Part shown: positions 33,755 through 43,866 of the stretch, piece by piece
Position numbering within the stretch: position 1 is the stretch's first letter
How the letters are laid out: each line of letters opens with the position of its first letter
Assembly (NCBI RefSeq): GCF_004959765.1
Contig: NZ_SJZD01000008.1
Coordinates: 62,001-126,000 of the forward strand
From: Flavobacterium sp. H122
GTDB lineage: Bacteria > Bacteroidota > Bacteroidia > Flavobacteriales > Flavobacteriaceae
Direction of reading: 5' to 3'
DNA: 64,000 nucleotides
Position numbers and translations under genes: made by a program
The notes under the pieces: generated by a model
What the model saw: only the letters and a program-made list of their open reading frames with translations
The model's database searches: none
Told to the model about the DNA's origin: nothing

Positions 33755-35040
33755 TAATCATATTTGTCTTTCCATCTGTTTTTAAGAAATTGACGTAATT
33801 CTTTTTCACGTGCATTTTCTCCCGGTTCAAAGAATTTAGTTTCCGAAATTTCTTCTGGAAGGAATTCCTGTTCTGCAAAGTTATTTGGGAAATCATGAGA
33901 ATACTTATATTCATCACCATAACCTAATTCTTTCATGAGTTTTGTAGGTGCATTTCGTAAATGTAAAGGAACCGGTAAATCACCTGTTTGCTTTACTATT
34001 TGCTGGGCTTTTCCTATGGCCATATAACTTGCGTTGCTTTTTGCCGAAGCCGCTAAATAAATAGCACATTGACTTAAAATAATTCTGCTTTCTGGATAAC
34101 CAATTGTAGTTACGGCCTGAAAAGTATTATTGGCCATGATTAAAGCAGTTGGATTGGCATTTCCTATATCTTCACTAGCAAGGATAAGCATTCTGCGGGC
34201 GATAAATTTAACATCTTCACCACCTTCAATCATTCTGGCTAACCAGTATACAGCGCCATTTGGATCGCTTCCTCGAATCGATTTTATAAAAGCAGAAACG
34301 ATGTCATAATGCTGTTCGCCGGTTTTGTCGTATAAAACAGTGTTTTTTTGAACCAACTGCATTACTCTTTCATTAGTGATTTCGATTAAATCTGAGCTTG
34401 TTGAAACATCAGCAGCATTAATGACAAGTTCAAAAATATTTAAAAGCTTTCTTCCGTCACCTCCTGATAACCTTAATAAAGCTTCTGTTTCTTTTAAGTT
34501 AATCTTTTTACTTTTTAAAATTTCGTCTGTTGCAATAGCACGATGGAGGAGGGTTTCTAAATCCTCTTTAGAGAATGCATTTAAAATATAAACCTGACAA
34601 CGTGACAATAAAGCGGGAATTACTTCAAAACTTGGATTTTCTGTAGTCGCTCCAATAAGCGTTACCCAGCCTTTTTCAACTGCTGCCAGTAAAGAGTCTT
34701 GCTGTGATTTACTGAAGCGATGAATCTCGTCGATAAAAAGTATGGGATTTTTAGCCGTAAATAAACCGCCGCTTTGTTTCGCTTTGTCAATGACTTCTCT
34801 TACATCTTTTACACCTGAATTTATCGCACTTAACTCGTAAAAAGGTCTGTTACTAGAATTAGCAATAATTTGTGCCAGAGTTGTTTTTCCTGTGCCTGGC
34901 GGTCCCCATAAAATCAAAGAAGGAATAATACCCCGTGTAATTTGATTGGTTAAAGAACCATTCTCACCAACCAAGTGACTTTGGCTGATATAATCTTCCA
35001 GTGTTTTGGGTCTTATACGTTCGGCTAAAGGTGCATCCAT
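33751..35040 (-). CDS. rarA: Replication-associated recombination protein RarA
   Basis: A 429-residue clamp-loader-like AAA+ ATPase acting at stalled forks. [21 protein letters not shown] is the N-terminal AAA box, [14 protein letters not shown] the Walker A (about residues 44-54), [10 protein letters not shown] the Walker [11 protein letters not shown] sensor 1 and GDGRKLLN sensor 2. The C-terminal half (about 250-429) with [19 protein letters not shown] is the RarA/MgsA tetramerisation region. Confidence 0.96.
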   Translation of the reverse strand: MDAPLAERIRPKTLEDYISQSHLVGENGSLTNQITRGIIPSLILWGPPGTGKTTLAQIIANSSNRPFYELSAINSGVKDVREVIDKAKQSGGLFTAKNPILFIDEIHRFSKSQQDSLLAAVEKGWVTLIGATTENPSFEVIPALLSRCQVYILNAFSKEDLETLLHRAIATDEILKSKKINLKETEALLRLSGGDGRKLLNIFELVINAADVSTSSDLIEITNERVMQLVQKNTVLYDKTGEQHYDIVSAFIKSIRGSDPNGAVYWLARMIEGGEDVKFIARRMLILASEDIGNANPTALIMANNTFQAVTTIGYPESRIILSQCAIYLAASAKSNASYMAIGKAQQIVKQTGDLPVPLHLRNAPTKLMKELGYGDEYKYSHDFPNNFAEQEFLPEEISETKFFEPGENAREKELRQFLKNRWKDKYDY

Positions 35041-35214
35041 TTTTAATTAGCAAATGTTTTTAATTTGAAGATTGAAAATACCTAAGGTTTTGTGTGAATC
35101 TAAAATATCAGACAAATTTAATGTAATAAATAGTTTTTTTACTGATTTTAAATTGACTCATTTTCAAATCTGTAAATCAAGTATGACAAAACTTCATTAA
35201 ATTAGTTTTGGTTA

Positions 35215-35222
35215 TATTTTTG
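35215..35222 (+). promoter_or_regulatory. Rhomboid gene promoter -7 element TATTTTTG
   Basis: Exact TAnnTTTG match 13 nt before the ATG; the -33 position reads TTC. Such a short leader would be close to leaderless. Confidence 0.4.
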
Positions 35223-35235
35223 ATGAGGTAAAGAC

Positions 35236-36000
35236 ATGAAAGAAAATGAATTCAAATTTACTCCTTCGGTTGTTTTATTGCCTTTGTATTTTGTCCTATT
35301 GCTTTGGATTGTATTTTGGTTTGAGAGACAATTTAAAATTAATTTAACCGAATTCGGTATTCTGCCAAGAACTTTGTCCGGATTGCAGGGTATTGTTTTA
35401 AGCCCTTTTTTACATGGAGATATCAGTCATCTTTTTAATAATTCATTGCCGCTTATTTTTTTATTGGCCTGTGTCAGGTACTTTTACAGAGAGCAGTCTT
35501 TTAAAGTCCTTTGTTACGGGATTGTTTTGTCTGGAATCGGTACTTGGTTAATTGGTAGAGAAAGCTATCATATAGGAGCCAGTGGCTTAGTGTATGTTTT
35601 AGCCAGTTTTATGTTTTTTAAAGGCTTACATACTAAATATTACCGTTTAGTGGCACTGTCTTTTACAATAGTTTTGTTGTACGGTGGAATGATTTGGTAT
35701 GTTTTTCCAAGCGCAGAAGAGCATATATCTTGGGAAGCTCATTTATCAGGATTTGTAGTCGGACTTGTAATGAGTTGGATTTTTCAGACAGAAATCTATC
35801 AAAAACCAGTGATTTATGAATGGCAGAAGCCTGATTATGATTCAAGTAATGATCCTTTTATGAAACATTTTGATGAAAAAGGAAATTTTATTTCAAGTTC
35901 CAGAATGCGGGAAATGGAATTGGAAAAATGGGATTATTTTGTTTCAAATCTGCCTGTTATTTATGAGTATAAAACAAAAAAAGAAAATTCAGATTTTTGA
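35236..36000 (+). CDS. Rhomboid-family intramembrane serine protease
   Basis: A 254-residue membrane protein with six hydrophobic segments. HGDISHLFNNSLPL (residues 60-73) is the conserved loop and helix 2 start, GASGLVY holds the catalytic Ser116 and WEAHLSGF the catalytic His169, so the dyad is intact. The soluble C-terminal tail (about 190-254) is polar. The substrate is unknown. Confidence 0.93.
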   Translation: MKENEFKFTPSVVLLPLYFVLLLWIVFWFERQFKINLTEFGILPRTLSGLQGIVLSPFLHGDISHLFNNSLPLIFLLACVRYFYREQSFKVLCYGIVLSGIGTWLIGRESYHIGASGLVYVLASFMFFKGLHTKYYRLVALSFTIVLLYGGMIWYVFPSAEEHISWEAHLSGFVVGLVMSWIFQTEIYQKPVIYEWQKPDYDSSNDPFMKHFDEKGNFISSSRMREMELEKWDYFVSNLPVIYEYKTKKENSDF

Positions 36001-36042
36001 GAAAAAATCAAAAACCTGAATTCAAAATCTAATATCTGAAAT

Positions 36043-36777
36043 TTATTGTCTTTGTCTTACAGCTTCATATAAAAAAGCCCCGCAAGCAACAGAAACATTT
36101 AATGATGAAATAGTTCCGAACATAGGTAGTTTTGCTTTTTCATCCACAATTTTTAAAACCGAAGGATTCACACCTTTGTCTTCACTGCCCATAATAATTG
36201 CAACAGGTTCATTTAAGGAAAGGTCATATAAATTATTGTCTGTTTTTTCAGTTGCAGCAACAGTTTTGATACCTGAGCCTTGAAGATAAAATACAGCATC
36301 TTTTATGTGGTCCACTTTGCAGATAGGAACGTTGAAAACAGCACCGGCAGAAGTTTTTACAGTGTCACCATTAACAGGGGCAGAGCCTTGTTTTTGAACA
36401 ATTATTCCGTCAACTCCAGTACATTCTGCAGTACGGATTATAGCACCAAAATTTCTTGCATCGCTTAATTGGTCTAAAATCAAAAATAACGGAGTTTTAC
36501 CGTTTTCCAGTACCGACTCTACTAAGTTCTCCAGGCTGACAAATGAAATTGGAGCAATTGTTGCTACAGCTCCTTGATGATTGTTGTGTGTAAGCTTGTT
36601 TAATTTTTCAACCGGAACATAACTGAAATTGATGTTGTTTCTTTTTAATGTTTTAAGCAATTCACCCATTAAGTCACCTTGTGCTTCTTTTTGGATGAAT
36701 ACTTTGTCAATTTCTTTTTTTGCATTTACAGCTTCAATAATAGCTCTGATTCCGAAAATTTGGTTTTCTTTTTCCAT
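36043..36777 (-). CDS. rlmB: 23S rRNA (guanosine-2'-O-)-methyltransferase RlmB
   Basis: A SPOUT methyltransferase of 244 residues from ATG 36777; an alternative start at 36801 would add eight residues encoded by the promoter region and is less likely. Residues 1 to about 85 are the L30e-like RNA-binding part; about 95-244 hold the knot motifs NFGAIIRTAECTG, IMGSEDKGVNP and LNVSVACGAFLYEA. RlmB methylates G2251 of 23S rRNA; TrmH-family relatives with other targets are possible. Confidence 0.9.
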   Translation of the reverse strand: MEKENQIFGIRAIIEAVNAKKEIDKVFIQKEAQGDLMGELLKTLKRNNINFSYVPVEKLNKLTHNNHQGAVATIAPISFVSLENLVESVLENGKTPLFLILDQLSDARNFGAIIRTAECTGVDGIIVQKQGSAPVNGDTVKTSAGAVFNVPICKVDHIKDAVFYLQGSGIKTVAATEKTDNNLYDLSLNEPVAIIMGSEDKGVNPSVLKIVDEKAKLPMFGTISSLNVSVACGAFLYEAVRQRQ

Positions 36778-36781
36778 GAGG

Positions 36782-36789
36782 CAAAGATA
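36782..36789 (-). promoter_or_regulatory. rlmB promoter -7 element TATCTTTG
   Basis: Exact TAnnTTTG match on the minus strand, 4 nt before the rlmB ATG and directly behind the SusD operon terminator. No clear TTG at -33. If used, the transcript would be leaderless or nearly so. Confidence 0.45.
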
Positions 36790-36818
36790 TAAAAAAACCA
36801 CCGTGTTAACGGTGGTTT
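36790..36818 (-). terminator. SusCD operon terminator
   Basis: Perfect 10-bp stem AAACCACCGT (36795-36804) with ACGGTGGTTT (36809-36818), loop GTTA, then a T-tract on the minus strand, 24 nt after the susD stop. Confidence 0.85.
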
Positions 36819-36842
36819 TAGTTTATGTTTATCAAACATATA

Positions 36843-38267
36843 TTAATTTACATCCCAGAACAATTTAGTTCCTTTCAAATCACCACCTATTGCAGATGCA
36901 GCAGCTGTATAATTTGTTTTGTTAAGAGTTTGTTCATTTAAAGGATAAGTAAGTCTTGTTGGTACAGCCTCTTCAGAAATTGGAGGTACGTTCATGGCAG
37001 GAGTATCGAATTTTCTGTATACAGACCATCCTTCATGTCCTCTGTTGTACATTGCCAACCAAAATTGGAATCCAATTTTTTGTCTCCAATCACCAGCTGC
37101 AGTTGCATAAGCTACATCAGGTCTTAGTAAGTAAGTTGTAATATCTGAAGAAGATACTCCCCAATCCTGCATAGATGCTGTAATTGCATTGTTATAATGA
37201 GTAGTTACAGAACTACCAGTGTTGTAAGTTCTAGCAGCTGCTTCAGCTAACAAGAATTGAACTTCAGAATAATCAAGTAAAACACCTCTAAATGTTTGTT
37301 GGTGCATTAAATCACCAATGTGAGTTTTTGAGTTGTAGTTGTTACTTGCTCCATAAGTACCACCTTCATAACCACCAACTAAATTATCGTCAAAATAAAA
37401 TTCGCGTCTTGGGTCATTTTTAGCATTCATATAGTCAACAACAGTATTTGCTACTACGAAATCTGTTCTGTTACTTTGAACTAAGTCAACCCATAATGGA
37501 TTTGCATTTGTAGGGTTTGCTTCGTACTGAATAGTAGCATTGTCAGAATTTGAAGTAAATACACCTGCTGCAACTGCTTGTTCAGCAGCTGTTTTAGAAA
37601 CTGATGCATTAACATCTGAAAGTCTCATTGCAATTTTTAACTTCAATGAATTTGCGAATTTCAACCAGTGGTTGATATCACCATGATAAATTACATCAGA
37701 AGTTGTAAATCCTTGTTCAGAAACACTTGCAGGATTTGGATTAAAATTTGCTAATGCACTATTTAAACGAACTAATAAATCAGCATAGATATCAGCAGCG
37801 TCGTCATAAACTGGCGTTGGATCTGCAGAACCTTGAAGAGCCGCGCTGTAAGGAATGTCTCCAAAAGTATCTACCATTTGTTGCCATGTATATACTTCAA
37901 CAACTTCAATCATTGCTTTTTTATTTGCATTGTTTGCTCTTGTTTTAGCATCTTTTAAATCAAATAACACATTTCTGTAAATGTTTGACCAGTAATTTTG
38001 AGGGATATTTCTAGTTACCAAATCGTAATTTGCTTCATCAATATAGGTTGTTTCAGTCCAATATTGTGATAATAACCTGAAAATATTTGAGTTAACACTT
38101 GTACTCTCATTTTGGTCGAAAAGAGTTTTTGTCGCAGATGTGAATAAAGCATCTGAAGTAACCTGAGTTGGTTTGTTCGGGTTTTGATTTGCACTATCAT
38201 ACGCTTCATCAGTGGCGCAACTACTGGCCATGACTAAAGCTGATAAAGCTATTATATATTTTTTCAT
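36843..38267 (-). CDS. SusD/RagB-like nutrient-binding lipoprotein
   Basis: A 474-residue surface lipoprotein that caps a SusC-type channel. From ATG 38267 the signal MKKYIIALSALVMASSC places the lipid-acceptor Cys at residue 17; the in-frame TTG three codons upstream is not needed. The helical body (TPR-like, with WLKFANSLKLKIAMRLSDVN and VQFLLAEAAARTYN) is typical of the SusD-like_2 type. It follows susC by 12 nt. No sugar-degrading enzyme lies nearby, so the ligand (glycan, peptide or other) cannot be named. Confidence 0.92.
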   Translation of the reverse strand: MKKYIIALSALVMASSCATDEAYDSANQNPNKPTQVTSDALFTSATKTLFDQNESTSVNSNIFRLLSQYWTETTYIDEANYDLVTRNIPQNYWSNIYRNVLFDLKDAKTRANNANKKAMIEVVEVYTWQQMVDTFGDIPYSAALQGSADPTPVYDDAADIYADLLVRLNSALANFNPNPASVSEQGFTTSDVIYHGDINHWLKFANSLKLKIAMRLSDVNASVSKTAAEQAVAAGVFTSNSDNATIQYEANPTNANPLWVDLVQSNRTDFVVANTVVDYMNAKNDPRREFYFDDNLVGGYEGGTYGASNNYNSKTHIGDLMHQQTFRGVLLDYSEVQFLLAEAAARTYNTGSSVTTHYNNAITASMQDWGVSSSDITTYLLRPDVAYATAAGDWRQKIGFQFWLAMYNRGHEGWSVYRKFDTPAMNVPPISEEAVPTRLTYPLNEQTLNKTNYTAAASAIGGDLKGTKLFWDVN

Positions 38268-38279
38268 AATTTTCAATTT

Positions 38280-41200
38280 TTAGAATTCAAATTTTAAGCT
38301 TCCACCAATTTCTCTTACACTTGGATAAGCACCAGATTGATATCCTTGAATGTTTCCTGCACTTAAACCAGCTTCTGGGTCAGTGTAAGGAGTGTTTTTA
38401 TGGATAATCCATAAGTTGCGTCCTAATAAAGAGAATGATAAATTACTTAGATGTAATGATTCAGCTATTGATTTTGAAAAGTTGTAAGTTAAGCTTACTT
38501 CTCTCAATTTTACGAATGAAGCATCGTAAACATGCGCTGCTTGTGGAGTTCTAGCGTATCCCCAAGGGTTTGCGTAAGTAGTTGCGTTTGCAACAACTGT
38601 ATTTGGAGTTCCGTCTGCTTGTACACCTGGCAAAATAACACCACCACCATTAGATACCGCATCACGTACAGGATTGCCTAAATGGTTGTTTCCTGCAGTA
38701 AAGTCGTATAAACCTGTAGCGTAACCGTAATAAGTATCCAATGAGAATACATCACCGCCTTTTTGTACATCAATTAAGAATCCTAAATTAATATTTTTGT
38801 ATTTGAAGTTGTTTTTAACCCCACCTGTCCAATCAGGTTGGATGTTACCTATAACTTCGTTACTTCCAGCTGTTCTTAAGTAATAACCGTTTGGTTGAAC
38901 AACTTTTTGACCATTCAGGTATACAAAATCTCTACCTCTGATTACTCCAAATGCTTCGCCTAGTTGCGCTCCTAATGTAACACCGCCTTGTACAGCAGCT
39001 AATTGTATAAATTCAACTCCTTCAGCTAAACGAGTAACTTCGTTCTCATTTTTAGCAAAGTTTACTTTGATGTCCCAAGAGAAATCTTTCATTTTGATAG
39101 GAGTTGCATTAACCATAGCCTCGATACCTTTGTTTTCTAAATCAGCACCGTTTAACCATAAATTTGTTGCTCCTGTTGCAGTTGATACAGCAAGCGGCGT
39201 AATTAAGTCAATAGTTTTTCTATTGTAGTAAGATACGTCAAATCCAAATCTTCTGTTAAAAAACTGCATCTCCAAACCAAATTCGTAATCTTTTGAAGTT
39301 TCAGGTAATAATTTTGGGTTGTTAAAAAACCCAGGGTTACTTGCGCTTGAAGAACCTCCAAAACCAGGATTGATATCATAAGTGTTGTAAACTTGATATA
39401 GATCAGTGTCATTACCAACTTCAGCATAATTTGCTCTTATTTTACCAAAAGTCAACCAGTCTTGTTTTAATAAGTTAGAGAATATAAAACTTGTAGTAAC
39501 TGATGGGTAATAATATCTGTTGTTTTCTTTTGGTAACGATGCAGATCTGTCGGTTCTGATAGTTCCATCTAGATAGAAAGTGTCTTTGAAATTGATTCCA
39601 GCTTTTGCATATAAACCGTCAACTTTTTTATTGATATCATTTTTGGCATAATCATCTGAAGTTAGAGGATTCGCAGAGTTTGCAATTGTAAATAAACCAG
39701 GGGTGTTTAAACCACCATTTGTTGACATTGCAAGAGAATTCAATTTATTAACTCTCATGTTGAAACCAGCCAAACCGTCAAATTTCAAATTTTCTGTAAT
39801 ATTAAAATTGAAGGTACCAATTAAATCATAGTTGTATTCAGAAGCTTTTCTTTGTGTTACTGTATAGTCTGATACGTCAACTGATCCAACTTCAACTCTC
39901 TCTTCTCTTATTTCAGTGTAAGTGTCATATGAGAAACGTCCCATTACATTGAACCAATTAGTTACTTTTTGATTTAATGTAAAGTTACCTAAGAATCTGT
40001 CACGGCTATCGTTTTGATAGTTTTTGAAAAGTGTCCACCAAACGTTATCTGTGTAAAGAGGTGATGTATCATCGTAGTTTGTTACGTTCCATGTTACGTT
40101 TTTGCCTGTGTTGAAGAAAGCATTTTTCTGATCCATGATGTCAACGTTAGTTTGCCACCATTGTCTGAATGCCTGCATTGGGTTTCTTGAGTCATAACCT
40201 GTACCGTTTCTACCTTTTCCTTTTGTGTTAGTATAAGAAAAATCTGTGCTGATTTTTAATTTACTGCTTAAATCCTGAGATCCTGAAAAAGTTAAAGTGT
40301 TCTTTTTGATTGAACTGTTTGGCATAACACCATTTTGAATTCTATTTGTAAAGCCTACTCTGAAAGAAGAAGTTTCAGTTGATTTTCCAAAAGAAACATT
40401 GTTGTTAGTTGCCAGTGCTGTTTCAAAAATTGAATTTGGATTATTTCTAGCACCTACCCATGGTGTTGCCTGATGGTAAGTTGGTAATTCAGGGTAAAGA
40501 GAGTTCCATTGATATACTAATAAATTAGGATCAAATGCTCCTCCATAAGATGCATCCTCACCAAAAGGAACTGACAAGTCATTTATTCCGTCACCATTAA
40601 CATCAAATTGATCGTTAAAATATTGGTCTTCATCTGCGCCATAAAAACGTCCATAACCAGCACCATATTTATTTTGGTATTTTGGTAATGTTTCTTTGTC
40701 TACATTACCGGCAGTTAACGCTGTGCTAACTGAAACTCCAATGGTATCTGATTTTTTTCCTTTTTTAGTTGTGATAATAATTACACCATTAGCACCTCTT
40801 GAACCGTAAAGAGCTGTTGCAGCGGCTCCTTTTAAAACGTTTAAGCTTTCAATATCATCAGGGTTGATGTCTGAAGCAGCATTACCATAGTCATAACCAC
40901 CTCTACCTGTTCTTTGATCCGCACTGTTGTTGGTCTCATTTAAAACAGGTGTACCGTCAATGATTATTAAAGCCTGATTGTTTCCAGAGATTGAGTTAAA
41001 GCCACGTACTTGAATGTTACTTGAGCCACCCATTGTTCCTGAAGACTGAATGTTAAGACCAGCTACTTCTCCTGATAAAGCATCAGCAAAGTTAGTTACA
41101 GGAGTGTCTGCAATATCAGCACCTTTAACCTCCTGAGAAGCGTATCCTAAAGCTTTTTTCTCTTTTTTGATACCCATAGCAGTAACAACTACTTCGGTTA

Positions 41201-41501
41201 ACTGATTTGCTCCTTCTTGTAAAACTACATTAACAGTGTTTGAAGCTCCTACTGTTCTTGAAGTTTCATTCATTCCTAGGAATGAAAATACAAGAATTTC
41301 TCCTTCTTTTGCTTTGATTGAATAGTTTCCGTCAAAGCCGGTTTGAACTCCTCTAGTTGTACCTTTTACAACTACATTAACACCAGGTAGCGGTCCAGTA
41401 GCGTCTGTCACCGTTCCAGTAATGGTTTTCTCTTGAGCAAAAGAAAACTGAACTGTTAGCGCTAAGATAAGCGTAAAAATCCATTTGAATTTTGATCTCA
41501 T
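38280..41501 (-). CDS. SusC/RagA-family TonB-linked outer-membrane protein
   Basis: A 1073-residue TonB-dependent channel with signal peptide (ending FSFAQ), a CarboxypepD_reg-like domain (about residues 26-105, ITGTVTDATGPLPGVNVVVKGT), a TonB-box-like linker with LTEVVVTAMG, a plug (about 120-240, with VRGFNSISGNNQALIIIDG and GAAATALYGSRGANGVIIITTKKG) and a beta-barrel ending in an aromatic residue (SLKFEF). Works with the SusD partner downstream for energy-driven uptake of a large substrate. Confidence 0.96.
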   Translation of the reverse strand: MRSKFKWIFTLILALTVQFSFAQEKTITGTVTDATGPLPGVNVVVKGTTRGVQTGFDGNYSIKAKEGEILVFSFLGMNETSRTVGASNTVNVVLQEGANQLTEVVVTAMGIKKEKKALGYASQEVKGADIADTPVTNFADALSGEVAGLNIQSSGTMGGSSNIQVRGFNSISGNNQALIIIDGTPVLNETNNSADQRTGRGGYDYGNAASDINPDDIESLNVLKGAAATALYGSRGANGVIIITTKKGKKSDTIGVSVSTALTAGNVDKETLPKYQNKYGAGYGRFYGADEDQYFNDQFDVNGDGINDLSVPFGEDASYGGAFDPNLLVYQWNSLYPELPTYHQATPWVGARNNPNSIFETALATNNNVSFGKSTETSSFRVGFTNRIQNGVMPNSSIKKNTLTFSGSQDLSSKLKISTDFSYTNTKGKGRNGTGYDSRNPMQAFRQWWQTNVDIMDQKNAFFNTGKNVTWNVTNYDDTSPLYTDNVWWTLFKNYQNDSRDRFLGNFTLNQKVTNWFNVMGRFSYDTYTEIREERVEVGSVDVSDYTVTQRKASEYNYDLIGTFNFNITENLKFDGLAGFNMRVNKLNSLAMSTNGGLNTPGLFTIANSANPLTSDDYAKNDINKKVDGLYAKAGINFKDTFYLDGTIRTDRSASLPKENNRYYYPSVTTSFIFSNLLKQDWLTFGKIRANYAEVGNDTDLYQVYNTYDINPGFGGSSSASNPGFFNNPKLLPETSKDYEFGLEMQFFNRRFGFDVSYYNRKTIDLITPLAVSTATGATNLWLNGADLENKGIEAMVNATPIKMKDFSWDIKVNFAKNENEVTRLAEGVEFIQLAAVQGGVTLGAQLGEAFGVIRGRDFVYLNGQKVVQPNGYYLRTAGSNEVIGNIQPDWTGGVKNNFKYKNINLGFLIDVQKGGDVFSLDTYYGYATGLYDFTAGNNHLGNPVRDAVSNGGGVILPGVQADGTPNTVVANATTYANPWGYARTPQAAHVYDASFVKLREVSLTYNFSKSIAESLHLSNLSFSLLGRNLWIIHKNTPYTDPEAGLSAGNIQGYQSGAYPSVREIGGSLKFEF

Positions 41502-41588
41502 AATTAAATTTATTGATTAGTTATCCGCAAATATGGGGATTTATTATTTTTTTTCCTAGTTAAATTTTGTAATTTTTTTAAAAAAAAG

Positions 41589-43238
41589 TTAAAAATGCGT
41601 TTTGTAAGAAATGTGAAATATTGAGTTTTGGTTTGTTTTGTTTTTGGATTTTGTGCTGCCGTTGGCAAAAGCAATGTTTAGTGTTCCGTTTTTTGTTAGT
41701 AAACCGGCACCAAAACCAAAGCTTTTTAAATTGGATGTAAGGCTGGTGGTTTTATCTTCGAAATACCCGTAATCAATTATGGAATGTAAATAAAAACTTT
41801 GATTAAACACGTATCTGTATTCAGTTGTCAGTAATGTGGATATATTTCCCTGGAGGCTGTTTTCGTTAAAACCTCTTATGGAGTTTGAGCCTCCGAAACG
41901 ATAAAGTTCGTTTATAATATAACTGTCGCTTTTTAAGTAAAAATTATAACTGGTTATGTTTATTATATTTTTGTTGTTTAGATAGAAATTATGTGAGATG
42001 TTTATCTGGGTGAAGTGCTGCTTGTTTTTTTTTAGGTTGCTGACCCGGGAGCCGAATCCTGTCTTTATGTTTAGCCTTGTTTTTTCAGAGAATAAAAGAT
42101 CATTGCTGTTTGAATTTGAATATTCAAATTGTGTAGTGAAAAAGTTACTGTTGAAATCACTTATTGTTGTATTGTTTGTATTTTGGATGTCGCTTGATTC
42201 GGTGCTTTGATAGCCTATGTATATTTTGGAGTTATACTTGATATAATATCCCAGATCGATTTCGGTTTTTGCGTTTTGAAAAGTGCTGTCCTGTTTGAAG
42301 ATGTTTAATTGGGCTTTTATGGCTAATGGGCTTTTGAGTATATAGGGTAGTTCTATATTGGTGTCAAAAGTTTTTTGTTGATTGCCGTTGCTTTTCCAGA
42401 AAATATTGAATTTTTCTCCTGTATTTAAAATATTCATAAGTTTTAGATCCAGATATCCGTTTAATTTTAATTTATTTTCAATGTTGTTGAAGCCAATGAA
42501 TCCGTCAAATGAATTAGGTTTTGTTTTTTCAAGATAGGTGTAGATTTTAGTGGAGTCTTGGGTAAAAAGTATTTCCGGGTATTTGGTTTGTTTTACAAAT
42601 TTGAATTTTTCTATTTCTGAATGAAGCTTTTTTAGTGTTTCCTGATTGAATGTTTTTTTTGTGTATTGCCTTTTTAGTTGTTTTAAATGACTTTCGGGGA
42701 ATTTTGAATTTCCATTTATAATGATATCGTCAATTTTTCTGTTTTTTTCAATTTTGATTTCCAGGTCAGCGTAAAGTTTGTTATTCCAGTTTCTAAAATT
42801 AATCAGCTGAAGCCGGGCTAGTGACTGTCCTTTTTTTTCTAATTTATTCAGGCTTTGGTTTAAAAAATCTTCAGTGTTTTCAAATTTTAATTTAATGGTG
42901 TCGTTTTCGGCATTTAAAAATTTTGAATTTTGGTCAAGACATATATATAGGTGTTTGGTTTTTTCTCCTAAAGCAAGTTTGATGTCGAATGTTGAGTCGT
43001 TTGCTTTTTTTAATTCGTTTTTTTGAATTCTTAAATAGCCTTTGCGGATCAGTTGGTTTGAGACCGAATTGATCTCGTTTTCGATTGATTTTGCATTCTT
43101 GTGCAGTTTGTTGTAGTTGGTTGAGTCAATGATGGTTTTTTCAGATGCCTGTTCCGAAGAAATTTTTAAATGCAGATGCTGTCCAAAGTTGTTTTGGAAG
43201 AAAAACATAATAAAGGCAATGAAAAATTTTGTTCTCAA
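41589..43238 (-). CDS. Omp85-family (BamA/TamA-like) outer-membrane protein
   Basis: A 549-residue protein with a signal-like N-terminus, POTRA-like repeats to about residue 225 (IDDIIINGNSKFPESHLKQLKRQY is one) and a C-terminal barrel. RFGGSNSIRGFNENSL contains the RGF motif of the Omp85 loop-6 region, and the protein ends HISYKTHF with a terminal Phe. The start appears to be TTG 43238; the first internal ATG would remove most of the signal peptide. Much shorter than BamA, so closer to TamA-like or patatin-linked Omp85 proteins. The job is unknown. Confidence 0.82.
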   Translation of the reverse strand: MRTKFFIAFIMFFFQNNFGQHLHLKISSEQASEKTIIDSTNYNKLHKNAKSIENEINSVSNQLIRKGYLRIQKNELKKANDSTFDIKLALGEKTKHLYICLDQNSKFLNAENDTIKLKFENTEDFLNQSLNKLEKKGQSLARLQLINFRNWNNKLYADLEIKIEKNRKIDDIIINGNSKFPESHLKQLKRQYTKKTFNQETLKKLHSEIEKFKFVKQTKYPEILFTQDSTKIYTYLEKTKPNSFDGFIGFNNIENKLKLNGYLDLKLMNILNTGEKFNIFWKSNGNQQKTFDTNIELPYILKSPLAIKAQLNIFKQDSTFQNAKTEIDLGYYIKYNSKIYIGYQSTESSDIQNTNNTTISDFNSNFFTTQFEYSNSNSNDLLFSEKTRLNIKTGFGSRVSNLKKNKQHFTQINISHNFYLNNKNIINITSYNFYLKSDSYIINELYRFGGSNSIRGFNENSLQGNISTLLTTEYRYVFNQSFYLHSIIDYGYFEDKTTSLTSNLKSFGFGAGLLTKNGTLNIAFANGSTKSKNKTNQNSIFHISYKTHF

Positions 43239-43323
43239 AAGAAATATTTTGGCTAAAAATAAAGTAAAAAATCCAGATTGAAAGCGGTAAAAACAACTGC
43301 GCTGAAAATTAATTATTTAGAGT

Positions 43324-43353
43324 TTGTTTTTTGAAAATTAATCTATACATTTG
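43324..43353 (+). promoter_or_regulatory. str operon promoter, TTG-N19-TACATTTG
   Basis: TTG at 43324-43326 and TACATTTG at 43346-43353, spaced 19 nt, 52 nt before rpsL. The leader contains a small hairpin (CCCG and CGGG arms, 43359-43373). Confidence 0.85.
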
Positions 43354-43405
43354 CAACCCCGTAATTTGCGGGATTTTATAAACAGTAAATAATTTAGTAT
43401 TAATT

Positions 43406-43786
43406 ATGCCAACAATTCAACAATTAGTAAGAACTGGAAGAGCCAAATTAACTAAGAAGAGTAAATCGGCTGCTTTAGATTCTTGTCCTCAAAGAAGAGG
43501 GGTTTGTACGCGTGTGTATACTACTACACCTAAAAAGCCAAACTCAGCAATGCGTAAAGTTGCGCGTGTGCGTTTGACTAATGGTAATGAAGTAAATGCT
43601 TACATCCCGGGTGAAGGACACAATCTACAAGAGCACTCGATAGTATTAGTTAGAGGTGGAAGGGTAAAAGATTTACCAGGAGTTAGATACCACATCGTAC
43701 GTGGTGCTTTGGATACTGCCGGAGTTAACGGTCGTTTACAAAGAAGATCTAAGTATGGTGCAAAACGCCCTAAAGACAAAAAGTAA
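43406..43786 (+). CDS. rpsL: Ribosomal protein S12
   Basis: A 126-residue decoding-centre protein. The loops [14 protein letters not shown] and [12 protein letters not shown] carry the lysines whose mutation gives streptomycin resistance; both are wild type here, so a sensitive S12 is expected. First gene of the str operon, with its own consensus promoter. Confidence 0.98.
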   Translation: MPTIQQLVRTGRAKLTKKSKSAALDSCPQRRGVCTRVYTTTPKKPNSAMRKVARVRLTNGNEVNAYIPGEGHNLQEHSIVLVRGGRVKDLPGVRYHIVRGALDTAGVNGRLQRRSKYGAKRPKDKK

Positions 43787-43866
43787 TTAATGTTTAACCG
43801 TTTAGAGTTCTAGTTTAAGTTTTAAACTTCTAAACTCCTAAACATCTAAACTTTTAAAAAAAAGAC
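43787..43866 (+). repeat. Period-8 repeat and hairpin between rpsL and rpsG
   Basis: Four 8-bp units (TAAACTTC, TAAACTCC, TAAACATC, TAAACTTT) run from 43823 to 43854. The preceding GTTTAGAGTTCTAGTTTAAG (43800-43819) is an approximate reverse complement, so the spacer can fold into a hairpin. The other gaps within this operon are about 10 nt, so an 80-nt folded spacer stands out. Confidence 0.6.

Noticed and set aside
36843..41501. SusCD pair as a polysaccharide utilisation locus
   Set aside because: No glycoside hydrolase, lyase or sugar regulator lies nearby, so only a SusCD transport pair is supported.
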